DNA of 64,000 bases from Bemisia tabaci (GCF_918797505.1 NC_092797.1:42072157-42136156); one strand, 5' to 3'. Shown: positions 35,040 to 45,545, counted from the stretch's first letter. Made by a program: numbers and translations. Notes: generated from the sequence alone by a model not told the origin.

Positions 35040-35408
35040 TCATGTCCAACCACTCTGATTGACTCGATCCACCGTGTGCCGTTCCTCTCTGAGTTTTCCC
35101 CCCTTTTCCGGCATTTCCATGGCGAAGCCCTGCACAGCTGGCGGCGGCGGATGCTCAGTTTGAAATTCGCCCGATGACAACTGGCTCGAATAATTACCGC
35201 ATTCCGTTGACGGAACTGTGTCTACAAACTTATTGCAGCCGTTTGTTAAACCATTTACTGGAGAACGGTGGCGAAGATTTTCGGCAATCTTCGCTGATGA
35301 TGCTGTAATAGGCTCTTTCTGTCTTGGCGGATATTCCTGCTGGGCAGCAATTGGATGAAGTGCATGGTGAAGTACTGGTTTGTTTGTAAATAAAGGTATA
35401 TAATGCAC
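35040..35408 (-). other. Unassigned 122-codon ORF, overlaps transposon end
   Basis: The reverse-strand ORF has a Pro-rich segment (EHPPPPAVQG) and no recognised domain. Its C-terminal part reads through the Transib-like terminal repeat at 35040-35076, which argues against a functional protein. It could contain part of a real exon in 35090-35408, but evidence is weak. Confidence 0.12.
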
Positions 35409-36291
35409 GGTGCTTCACAATGGAATATCGGATTTGGATCCTGTTTTTTAATAATTTATGAATATCGAAAAATGACTAAGTAATACTGAGCTATGTTAGT
35501 CCTGTTAGGACCACATGCTTCGATAATTCCAAGAACTTCCTCGTGTTGAAAATTTAGTTTTGAGTAGATTTATTTTTTCAGTCAAAGGTTGCCCCTTGAA
35601 ATCTTGGCGCATGCACATTTAGGTGGATACAGCCACCACTAAGATATTACTATGCTTGACCGATTGCCTGAAAGATCACGTGGAGCTCTGATACATTCCA
35701 ACGGCGCGGTGTCTGTTGATTTTGCCATCGCTTTTCGAAATCACGTAGATGGGTCTAGACGGAGGAAGGAAGGAAAAAGAAAGGATTGAAATGGATGTAT
35801 ATACAAGCACTTAGAAGGAAGTAGGGAGAACTTAGCACTTAGAAGGGAGTTTTTCTCTCCGCGAAAAATCGCGGAGAGAAAAAGGTTAGAACTTGATGAA
35901 TAGATAGCAAGTTGAGGCAACTTCCCCCATTTTATTTCATTTACGCAATGATTTCCTGTTATTTGACATTTTGACCTAATATATTTGTTTTCTTTTTCTC
36001 TAAAATTCCTTTTTTTCTTTCTTTCAAAGTTTACATAATTTTGCAACGTCTATGAATAAACAGATTAAGACCTACCTTCCTTCTACAGTATTTTACATAA
36101 TCCTTAAACTCCCTAATGAGCAAAAAGTTGGAACGTAGAACAATTTAGCTCTTCAATGACCGAACCTCTACATAATCTGACGAGAGTTCAAGAGGTGAAA
36201 AAACTTAGCCTCTCGGCCGTGTTCGTGTGTGCATCTCCGGAGAAGAAGAGATAGAGCGAAACACCTTATTCCATCCTCCTTTTAGGAATGG
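35409..36291. other. No gene recognised; small perfect hairpin at 35850-35883
   Basis: At 35850-35883, tttttctctccgcg and cgcggagagaaaaa form a 14-bp perfect stem with a 6-base loop. Otherwise the sequence is AT-rich with low-information ORFs. Confidence 0.5.
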
Positions 36292-36788
36292 TGCCGTGCC
36301 CAGGAATGACGCGGAATTAGCTCGCGACGCGACGGTACACACTGAGAAAAAACTATGGCTTATAAACCTATTAGAGGTAAATATGGAACACCACTAATAG
36401 TAGTACCTCTACATATAATAATAGCACATATACCTTAGTTATGGTACGGGGTACCTTAATTAGGTACAGAGACCTTAGTATGGTTCACAGACCGAGAATC
36501 ATTAGTTTATTTACGACTATTATAGGTGTTCCATATTTACCTCTAATAGGTTTATAAACCATAGTTTTTTCTCAGTGCAAAATTTCCCGAAGTGAAATAT
36601 TTATTTAGAGGGGTAATTATAAATATTTTTCCATGAAATTTTCAGACATTTTAGGTTGCACTGCGAATAAATTTCTCCGAAAAATTAGACGACGAGTTTT
36701 TACAAGTCTCTTAGAAAATTGTGTATTTTCTTCAAAGAAATTTAGCAACGTTCGTAGGCTCAAAAGTAGTTCTGTCTTAGCACGGAAG
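36292..36788. mobile_element. Family B element interrupted by family C
   Basis: The left end tgccgtgcccaggaatgac is separated by the C insertion from the body (aaatatttatttagagg, then ttctccgaaaaattagac). The right end is agaaatttagcaacg, then ttctgtcttagcacgg. Without the guest it is about 257 bp. Confidence 0.75.
36340..36577. mobile_element. Family C CACTG-type element, copy 2, CA duplication
   Basis: It is 238 bp, flanked by CA on both sides (36338-36339, 36578-36579). It lies in opposite orientation to copy 1 and is identical to it by eye. Such identity against strongly diverged hosts implies very recent transposition or gene conversion. Confidence 0.95.
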
Positions 36789-36900
36789 AATAGTAAAGAG
36801 CACTAATACAAGAGCTGAAAACGTGTAATTCAGCGAAATAACTTTAATCTGATTGTGAGCCCAAGATCGCGGAGGGCGTTATTCGGATCCTAGAGGAGCG

Positions 36901-37153
36901 CCGCCGAGGTAGGGAAAAACGCCGTAAGAGCATTCGAGTGTTGTCAAATTTCCTCTCAGAAAATATTTATTTTTGAAGAAGATAATGAATAGTTTTCCTT
37001 GAAATTCCCGGACTCGTCAGATCAAATTACAAACGAAATTCTCCGAAAAATCGGAAGAAAAATATTTATAAATACTCCCAAAAAATCGTGATTTGTCAAA
37101 CGAAATTTGGCAACGCCTGAGGGCTCATACGGCGTTTTTCTTAAGCACGGCAG
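36901..37153. mobile_element. Family B element
   Basis: The left end is gccgaggtagggaaaaac then gccgta. The right end is gaaatttggcaacgcctgag, then catacggcgtttttctta and gcacggcag. It has normal length. Confidence 0.83.
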
Positions 37154-38202
37154 TGCAGGCAGAGAGATAAATGTCAAATATGAACTTGAAAATAACCAAG
37201 TTCAAACAGAAGGAAAGGAGGGAGCGGGTGGCGGGTAGGGGCCGGCCCGGGTGTGGGGTCAATTAAAATTCAAATTACACGCTAGGATTAGATTTAATTG
37301 ATTCGATAGCTCAGGGCAAAACTGACACAGAAGCCAGACATAGGCTGGAACAGGCCCATTTTTACCGTGGCTCTCCTCTAATTGATTGTAGGCAGATCCC
37401 TCAATTTACGAATTCCTGATCGGACACCTGTTTTATCTCGTACTCGATTATTAGTCCATTACCACCGTCGTCCTCTTTGATTACAAGAATTATGGCATAC
37501 CTATTGAGACAATTTGTCTAGGATCACACTGGCCGTACAGTGAGAAACCCTTCGATCGAATCACTGATCCGATTGGTATAAGACGGGTGAACCCGCAGTG
37601 GTTCCTCTGGCCGTCCCCCACGATTTTACAGATGGGAACTAATTCGAAAACGGGAACGAACTTCGGAAGAAGGTACCGATAATGATACTGCAGAAACCAA
37701 TACGATCTTCGGAGATGGGAACCAATTCGGTAACTCCCGATAAGATTTTATGAGGAGCCACAAACTAAATCCTTTGACGAGGAATTCCCGAATACTACAC
37801 CACTCTTTTTGCAGCCGGAACATGAAGACGGCAGAATTCCTTGAAAGTTAAAATCGTGAAGTATGAATGAAAATTTTGGAAATATTTGAAATAAATGTTC
37901 CGATCTGTCAATTATCAGCTGAACGCCTAATAATAATCAAAATACCGATAATGTTATTTCGAACCATCAGTTGATACATTATCAGGTCTTAGGTTTCATA
38001 TACTAGGAAAAGAAATACAAATTCGGAAGTAAGTGGGAAAATATGATTTTCTGCATTTTAATGTACGCGCGAGCTGCATGAAATGATGCTAAAATGATCG
38101 ATTCGTATTTTGTATATACATCGAGAAAAAAAGTATGGTATACGAACGACAGTGATATGAATATGATAATTTTCGAACAGACTCGTGGTCGCAAAGACCA
38201 TA
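37154..38202. other. No gene recognised
   Basis: The phrase gatgggaactaattcg recurs as gatgggaaccaattcgg (about 37633 and 37715), a minor local repeat. No gene support. Confidence 0.35.
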
Positions 38203-38206
38203 AATT

Positions 38207-38328
38207 GGACGTATTTCTGTCAAACGGAACTATGTGCATTATGACGTGAGCCCTGTAATGCATATATTCTTATGGGTCTCAGGGCTCATCTCTTAAAGCA
38301 CATAGTTCTGTTTGATAGAAATACGTCC
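38207..38328. mobile_element. Family F hairpin element, AATT duplication
   Basis: A 122-bp palindrome from ggacgtatttctgtcaaacg to its complement, flanked by AATT (38203-38206, 38329-38332). It has the same length as 13758-13879, with about seven substitutions. Confidence 0.93.
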
Positions 38329-38428
38329 AATTTGATCATACGTTCACCAGAAGTATAGTAAATTCTACCAGGTCATGTCTGGTTATCTTTACCTACATTG
38401 TCACTGTGTCAAAAATCGAGTAGACGAA

Positions 38429-38639
38429 CACTGGTAAAAAAAAAACCTCTTGGACCAATGCCGCAGTGCATTGACTTAAGAGTGCAGTTTCTTGTCGCCG
38501 GATTTAAGAGTCTTGAACTCTTGTTTCAAGCGGATTTTGCATTGATTCAATTCAAAATCCGATTGAAACAAGAGCCCAGACTCTTAAATCCGGTGACAAG
38601 AAACTGCACTCTTGAACCAAGAGGTTTTTTTTACCAGTG
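38429..38639. mobile_element. Family S CACTG-type element, AA duplication
   Basis: The ends are cactggtaaaaaaaaaacc and ggttttttttaccagtg, with AA on both sides (38427-38428, 38640-38641). The inner palindrome is gtgcagtttcttgtc then ccggatttaagagtc, with its complement. It shares the agagtcttgaactc type motif with family E, so is probably a related family. Confidence 0.92.
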
Positions 38640-38641
38640 AA

Positions 38642-39379
38642 TGCCCATGCACCATAAAACTGGTAAAATTTGCGATTCTCTTTTCCTCAGTGTAAATTTT
38701 ACAAAAGTTTCAAAAAAGTTTGAGCATACTGGCGAGTTGAAAAAATCATAGCCTACAGTTAAATCTCCCCCTGATAGCATGACTGAGTACGTAATGATTT
38801 CCTTGGGTTTTCAACTCTCGACTCGCGCAATTTCCACCGACGCATACTTTGTGTTCCCGTTGAGTCGATGCGGAGTCCGTACCGTCCGTACCGTAAGCAG
38901 TAACTCCCACCTCCCCTCCCGCCGGGCCCTCCGTGGACCACGGTCGCTGTTTCAGAGAAATTGCTCAAGGTCGGAGGCTGAGGAATCTCCTGGAATCCCG
39001 CGCGATCCTCGAATTTAGCCTCGCTGAAAACCCTCCGCTTCGGCTGGATGCGTTGGCGCCGCGATTCCGCTGATGGAGCACAACAATTAAGATATTGGAT
39101 GTGCAATGCTTATGAGTATGATGGTTATCGTGGATCGTCAAACCGGTTGCCATGCCAACCTCCCGAGCGATGACCCCTCCGAGGGGCGGAGGGGGGCTCA
39201 GGTTGCAGTCCGCCCTTCCGCAAGCCGCGCGGTTGATAGCCCCACGCGGGGCGGGCAGGGTATATCGGTAAATAATGGCGCAATGTTACCGGCGAACCGT
39301 CTATTTGCTTATCCTAGATTATGGAGCAGGGGTTCTCATCGCGCACCCTCCGCGAGCGGCAGAGAAAATAGAAATGGGT
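38642..39379. other. No gene recognised; GC-rich patch
   Basis: 39150-39290 is GC-rich (cctccgaggggcggagg forms a short hairpin). ORFs here run into the following repeat and are not credible. Confidence 0.35.
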
Positions 39380-39766
39380 CTAGTGCACACAAGAACTACA
39401 GACAGGGGGCCACAAGACTGGAGTCCCTTTATACCGAGAGTCACGACAACGTGAATCCATTTCTGATTGGTTCCCGTGTTTTAGGCCTTCACAGTGTCAC
39501 AAACGGGAATAAAGATTACATTTTCACCGATTGCAAAGATTATAATCTGGAATGGACCAGGGAATTACGGGTTCGGCAAGGAACAAACGGAATGAGAGAA
39601 GGAACGGAGAAAGGAATCTGAGAATGGGCCGATCAAAGATTACAAAAAACGTTCAATTTCTGTAATTTTTATTCCCGTTTGTGACTCCATGAGGGGGTGT
39701 TGTCTTGACTCTCAGTATAAAGGGACTCTAGTGCACACAAGAACTACAGACAGGGGGCCACAAGAC
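39380..39766. mobile_element. Inverted-repeat element flanked by a 39-bp exact direct repeat
   Basis: The direct repeats are 39380-39418 and 39728-39766 (start ctagtgcacacaagaac, end ggggccacaagac), identical over 39 bp. Between them lies an element with ends ggagtccctttatac and gtataaagggact. Next inwards, gagagtcacgacaac pairs with gttgtcttgactctc and cacaaacgggaataaa pairs with its complement. Confidence 0.85.
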
Positions 39767-40873
39767 GAGATCTGAGCTAAAAAAAAGTCACATTTCCTCT
39801 CTTCAAAACGTTGCGTAGAGAACGATTGACGCGATGAAAAGTTCGGATATTGACTCCCGAACCTGGGTAGTGGGTATGGTCACTGAGGGTTCCACTCGTG
39901 ATTGGTTCAGCCATCTCAGGCCTCTTACGGAGCTCTTAATACACAAAAAAATAATTGTTTGACCACGAAATTTACTCAAATCCCGAAAGTGGAAGTAATC
40001 ACTCTCAGTTTCAAATCCAATTTTGTACATTAAACTTGAAAACGCCTAATAAATTTGAATTGCTATCATGGCAAGGTTTGTACTTTGTAATGGGTTGAGC
40101 AGATGATGAACGTCAAAGGTTGGCAACAGCCCCTTCTCACCCCATCCTAACTTCTCCTCACCCACCCAGAGTCGTCGCTATTTATTGGATCATAGAGCTT
40201 CATATTACCCAGTGTCAATACTCTTCCTATAAATGCATTCGCTGTCTTCTCAACCTTTTCTAGAGGTCCATTGAGTAAATTTCAGACGAGTATAAAATGC
40301 TCGAAAATCGTGTTGAACACTCTAAGCGTGTGGATTCAGCGATATAATATCAGACTATTCACAAAGTAAGATTATGCGCTGTTCTACCCATTTCACCTTC
40401 AATAACCCGAGTAGGCAATTTTAGCGACTTTGGAGCTAGAAGAGTTGCTGGCATAATTGAAGACCTTAAATCAACGACGGGCTAAGTGCCAAAAAGTCAA
40501 GTTTCAGTTATTCAACATTTATTTCCCACAGGTTGCCCGGCACATACCACGTAGCCTATCGGGGCACACTGCACACTGCTTTCATGGTCATGGCACTCAG
40601 CCCGCTTCATGGGTTGCTGTCCTTGGTACATAGAACACTATTCGAGGTCTAACTCGATTTTCATTTCTTTGGCACTTAGCCCGTTTTTGATTTAAGGTCG
40701 TCAATTGGGCGAGTGTGCCCACAACCTTCACTCGTGTCCAGCATAAAATCAGCTGGTAAATATCACTTCAATTATACATGATTTTTTGCACTCGTTCTGA
40801 AATGAATTCGCCTTCAGCATCAAAATAGGTAATTTGGGCTATCCTTTATTTTTCACATTGATACAAGTATTAT
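39767..40873. other. No gene recognised
   Basis: Short ORFs only and no repeat identified. Confidence 0.35.
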
Positions 40874-41212
40874 TTGACATTGCCTTCGGTGTTAGAATTA
40901 TTTGAAGGGCAAGAACCTCCTTTCATTTTTACCAGGAAAGACGCATTGCGATTCGACCGAACTTTCATTATCAAGAAACTTTCCGTCGAACGTCAACTAT
41001 GGCTTCCTGACCGCAGTGATGCAGCGTACTTACATCGAGGAATTCTTTTGGTCATCAATGATCGAATCCAAGGCGCAATTACTGACGATGCTGATTTGGT
41101 GCCTTGGGAAAAAGAGGAAAAAGGGAAAGACGCAAACGAAGAAATGATTTTCCGAGTTATCCAACCATGCTTGGGTGCGGATGTCAAATCGATGCATCCG
41201 ACAATTCAGTGA
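40874..41212 (+). other. Unassigned 112-codon ORF, best weak coding candidate
   Basis: The predicted peptide has ordinary, mixed composition (for example LWLPDRSDAAYLHRGILL and ADLVPWEKEEKGKDANEEM) and does not overlap a recognised repeat. A second frame on the same strand (40902-41147) is also open, which weakens the case. No domain is recognised. If real it may be an exon or a decayed gene. Confidence 0.22.
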
Positions 41213-41608
41213 TAACAACCTTCGCCTTTCTTCAATTTCTTCCGATATTTTTTTATTTTCCGTGATATTTGGCAAATATGTAATCAGTGTCAAGTCCTAG
41301 AAAAATCCTCCCTCCTGCGCGTCTCCCCGTTGAAGTCTCTATTGCCAAGTTTCATTTGGTTCTTTCTAGGTGTCCAGAAAAAAAATCCTGGATGAAATCA
41401 TTCATTTTATCGAGAGACTTTTTACTTCACCTATTACAGAGAGAGATTTAATTCTCTTAAATGAATAAATTGTATATGAAATAAACTTTTCACGGAAAAT
41501 TCTGCGAACAAACTAAAAAGCAAATAGCTGGTATCATGAAAAAAAGAGGAAGAAAAAAGAAAAAAAATATGCGGTTCTCAGAGAAACGAGAAGAGACATA
41601 TAAATAAG
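41213..41608. other. No gene recognised
   Basis: AT-rich. The last eight bases are the left hAT target duplication. Confidence 0.35.
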
Positions 41609-42129
41609 CAGGGCCGAATTTACCTACTTGCCTCCGGGCTGATCGCACTGTCTTTGGCGCAATGCGTGAAGTATTCCTGCAGTCTTGTAGGCGCTATGCG
41701 TTTCACATCAACCGCTCCTGACCGCACTGTGTTTGACGCAATGGGTGAAGTATTCATGCGGTCTTGTAGGCGCTAATATGTGTTACATGTCGACCGCCGC
41801 GCCGTGCTGAGGGCTTACGTCCTTTTCATCTTAAGTCCTTATCATCATTCCTCTCTGCGCTGAGCTCCAGGCCAAATTGCGTGTTTAGTTTCTCTTTTAA
41901 CTCGACTAATTAGAGATGCTGTCTCTTGTATTACCGAAAAACGACAAAATTAGAAATTACTATACTCTCAGGAAAGAGAGATTTTGTCCTTTTTTCTCAT
42001 TCATAATTTTTTTTTCTGAATCAGATTTTTTATACCTACTTACATCTAAAAAAATTGCAAAATTTGCCGCCCCCTAAATTTGCCGCCATGGGCCGCGGCC
42101 CATGTGGCCACCCCCTTCATCCGGCCCTG
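41609..42129. mobile_element. hAT-like non-autonomous element, exact 8-bp duplication
   Basis: The ends are cagggccgaatttacc and the right-hand ccccttcatccggccctg. TAAATAAG is on both sides (41601-41608, 42130-42137). Near the right end, gggccgcggccc is a perfect short palindrome. No transposase ORF is present. Terminal CAGGG and an 8-bp duplication are hAT hallmarks. Confidence 0.9.
41639..41800. repeat. Tandem 79-bp duplication inside the hAT-like element
   Basis: ctgatcgcactgtctttggc, then gcaatgcgtgaagtattc and gtcttgtaggcgct is repeated at 41718 with about ten changes. Both copies end in cgaccgc/caaccgc. Confidence 0.88.
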
Positions 42130-42137
42130 TAAATAAG

Positions 42138-42552
42138 CAGAAAAAACAGGAGGAGGAAGAAAAAGAGATAGAAGAAGGACAAAAAAGAGAAAAAGAGGAA
42201 GAAAAAGAAATGTTTTTCTCTTTTCCCTCCTCCACCTCTCCTTCACATTGCGCATTATTTTGCTCTGCTCTGCCTCTTTTCTCCACGCATCTTATTATTC
42301 TACTGCTATCTTAATTTTTCCTCTTCTTCCCTCCTTCTCCCTATTTTCGCCTTGCCATTATGCCTCCTCTCCTCCTTTTTATTCTATTCTTCTCCTATTC
42401 TTCTTTTTTCCCTCTCCTAACTCCTCTTACCCTCGTATTCTTACCTTCTGTCTCCGCCTCCTTTCCTTCCTCCTATTCTTTTTACTGTCGTCTCTTTCTT
42501 CTTCTTACTCATCTTCCTTCCGTTATTCCCCCAACTCCACTTATTCCTCCTG
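42138..42552. repeat. Purine tract abutting pyrimidine tract
   Basis: 42138-42210 is nearly all A/G (ggaggaggaagaaaaagag), and from about 42211 to 42548 the plus strand is nearly all C/T. The switch point is around aaagaaatgtttttctc. ORFs of 66-135 codons here are low-complexity artefacts. Confidence 0.85.
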
Positions 42553-42856
42553 TGGGCTAATTGTTGATATTGGTAGACAAAGCGATAGAAAAAGAAGACA
42601 AAAAGGATTTGGAGGGGTCGTGAGGTCTCAAGTTAGGTTAGTTCCTGAATCCTGAAGTAGAAGCTGGTGGAAGCTAATGGACATAGGCGGTTAGTAATAG
42701 ACGAACTAATGGCAACCCATGAGAGACCCTATAGTTAGTCCATCAAATTCTCCCTTAGTCTGTAAGAACCACACATTTCAACCGATAGGATCGCTCCATA
42801 CTCCTTATGTCTTCAATGTCTATCGCTTTGTCTATCAATTTCAACAATCAGCCCGC
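42553..42856. mobile_element. Family Q element, copy 4
   Basis: The left arm is gggctaattgttgatatt then gtagacaaagcgatag. The right arm is ctatcgctttgtctatc then caacaatcagccc. Internal blocks gagagaccctatagttag and cgataggatcgctccat are conserved. A further pyrimidine tract (42866-42935) follows. Confidence 0.78.
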
Positions 42857-42935
42857 TGGTACTTCTTCTCCTCTTTCCTCTGTTCTTACCCCCTTTCTTC
42901 TTCTTCTCTTTCCTCTTTTTCCCCTGTTTCTCTTC

Positions 42936-43344
42936 GATGCCCAAGGGCCAAGGCGTCTTCATTGACAGGAGTCGTACTCGTAATACCCGATTCTGTCAGA
43001 CCGGGTTCAACTGGAGCCCCCTGAAGATGGATGCAAGCGGCATGGCAACGGCGCCAAGATGACGAAGTCGTAATCGCCACGAGGCGTCGCGACGGTCATT
43101 TCACAGCCGAAGGCGAAGGCGAAGACTATGCGAACGTTATTAGCTCGAATTTTGCTGCACTATTACGGAAGTCCATTGTTTTTAAGTATGGCGCGCTTTG
43201 TTTTTGCAGCCCCCTGCCCGCCGAACAATCGCTCCCGAACCTCTCATTTCAAACCGTTTCCAACAATTTATTTGTCTAACGTCCAATTACGGTAAGGCTC
43301 CTACGCGCACACCGCGCATTCCGCCCGGTTCCATCCTCAACACT
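42936..43344. other. No gene recognised
   Basis: A less AT-rich stretch with short ORFs on both strands and no recognised domain. Confidence 0.35.
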
Positions 43345-43596
43345 CCTGTGCTAAGGAAAAACAGCGTATGAGCCTTGAGGAGTTGCCAAATTTCCACTGA
43401 TTGAACATCAATTTTTTAGGAGTGTCAAGGGTATTCTTCCTTGAAATTTCTACATATACTTCAGATCAAATTCCAAAAAAACTCTGTAGTATATTGGAAG
43501 AAAATTATCCAAAATTTTCTTTGAAAATTCTTATTTCATCGAAGGAAATTTGGCAACGCCTGAAGGCTCATACAACGTTCTTCCTCAGTACGGCGG
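43345..43596. mobile_element. Family B element
   Basis: The left end is cctgtgctaaggaaaaaca. The right end is gaaatttggcaacgcctgaa then acaacgttcttcctcagtac and ggcgg. Length 252 bp. Confidence 0.83.
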
Positions 43597-43619
43597 AACA
43601 AGCGCATACTTCCTACGCG

Positions 43620-43880
43620 AATCGCTTTTTTCCACACAAAAGAATGTAACTACGCTTCAACGCTATAAAATTTGAAATCGAAAATTTCATTTATACCAAG
43701 GAAATCTTGGGTGACTTTGGCTAAAACTTTAATTGATTTTTCTCTCTGAATATGTGTAAAAATCAGCCAAATTTTGGTTAGAAACTGCACAGTCGTATTC
43801 ATGTAAGAAATTGAATTATGTAGGTAGATTTTGCAACCTAGGAATGAAGTTACGTTCCTTTGCCTTAGGAATTACGAATT
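43620..43880. mobile_element. Family AA element
   Basis: The left end is tcgcttttttcc, then aaagaatgtaactacg. The right end is gaatgaagttacgttcc then ttaggaattacgaatt. The middle has tgatttttctctctgaat and ttttggttagaaactg, as in other AA copies. Confidence 0.6.
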
Positions 43881-45545
43881 GTGTACTTGTTCACAGGGTT
43901 TGGCAGTCAGACTAGCTAGATTTTTTCTCCCTCCGTATTTTCGTCCGCGGTTCTTCTTGCTGCTCCGTGACCGAGCTCCGACGACATGCAATCACTGCTC
44001 TTAGTTTTACAGCGAAAGTGTGCGAAATGATTGGCTGGGCTGCATTATGTATCTTGGACGTCCAAAATTATAGGAGTGCAAATATTAATGGTAAGTAAAA
44101 AGAAGTGAAGTGTAACTCCTTTTCTGGGTATTGAGCAGCGAATGATTTAACGCTCGTCCTAGGAAATGAAGAACATTGATACTGTACACTTGTGCCTATT
44201 GTTATAAATTGTGTAATCATCTCCACTGACGAATATTCAGTTTCGTCGCTTGGACTTTTGGCTCGTGACAGATTTCGACACTGAAGGGAGAAGTTCTGTT
44301 TCGCTAGCTGAATATTTGATATGGTGGAAACAAATCCTAACTTTTTCGTTCATTGAGCCGTTTCGGTATGATTTTTTAGCTGTTTGTCCCGGAAAATTAA
44401 ACTTTGTGAACTCTGGAATAAGCTGAAAGTATATCCAAATAGGAAATACAGTATTCGCTCATTCAAATCAAACGGTCAAGTTTTGTGTTATGATATACTT
44501 CTAGCATTAATTCAGGTTTTACAAAAGAGATTTTCCGGCAATGAACAGCTGAAATTTGCTTCCAATCGTAATGGCTATAACTTTATCCGAGCACGAACTT
44601 TTCACCCCCATTGATGTTGATGGAATGGAACTCCGTTCCATAGGGTCCTCCACTATGGAATGAAGTTCAATTTCAGCAATATCAATATGTGAAAGTCTGT
44701 GGTTGGGCTGCAGGCATCATTGTCATTCGTGTAATTTTTGAACCACTTGAGATGGAGACTTAAATTTTGTAAGTGCTCCTGGGTCAGAGGAAACGACTGT
44801 TGGAAAATCCCAAAATTTTTATTAAAAAAACACCCTGAAAAGGGGCAAAGAACCTCAGGAGAACAGGGGTGGTGCGGAACTATTGGATTAACCTGTAAAT
44901 TCACCTTAACGCTATCCACTGCTATGTTCATGTAAAAGAAGCACCTCATGTCACACGATTTATTCTCTCACTCCATACAACGGTCTTCCTTCCTCGGACC
45001 ATGCTTGATCACCAGCTCACCGGATCAAAATCTGACTTGGGGTGATGAGCTTATGAAATCGCTGATGAAATGACCGTGGAGGAGGTCAAGTTATGCTATT
45101 CGCACGAATGAAAAGCTCATGACCAAACTGCGGGGTCCGTCACGGACGTGACCGTGAGGTGAGATGTATACCGTCTTCTTATCGCTCCTTAATGATGACG
45201 TTGTCAGGCAGATCGGAGGTAAAACATCAAACAACTACTCGCATCATACTTGGAAATGTTTTGCCCTTCATTCCAGCAACAGTGGAAAATTTGGGAGTCT
45301 GTCTCGGCCGAGACATCTTTAAAGATTTGATTACTGTTGACTGGTGCGATAATAATTGCGAGAATTTCTAGGATCATTCCCCCAAGGATGGAATCGGTTT
45401 TCAGAGCTGCCTGGTACCTTTTCAACATTCTGGGACAAGGTATCTTTTTTTTTTTTTCAGATAACTTCTAACAGGGTTTGAATGACATTTAATATCTGAG
45501 GGAAAATTGGTGAGGTAAAAGATTTTTTTCGGAGAATAACTCAAT
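43881..45545. other. No gene recognised
   Basis: ORFs of 65-98 codons are unfamiliar. A short palindrome, gtcacggacgtgac, lies near 45138. No repeat was recognised. Confidence 0.35.

Larger units (their letters stand above)
34129..35076. mobile_element. Transib-like element, outer host of nested insertions, TGCCG duplication
   Basis: The left end is cacaatggatcgagtcattg then ggaggtcggac. The right end is gattgactcgatccaccgtg. TGCCG is on both sides (34124-34128, 35077-35081). Without its guests (34199-34904) it is about 242 bp. Interior blocks aaaactttgagattttaaaa and gaaattttcctcc match the element at 10391-11019. The terminal CACAATGG and 5-bp GC-rich duplication are Transib features. Confidence 0.8.

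Noticed and set aside
39106..39621. 171-codon ORF
   Set aside because: It runs from a GC-rich patch into the inverted-repeat element at 39380-39766; frame openness is not conserved by any recognised family.
42248..42655. 135-codon Ser/Phe/Pro-rich ORF
   Set aside because: It is encoded by a C/T tract and then runs into a family Q element.
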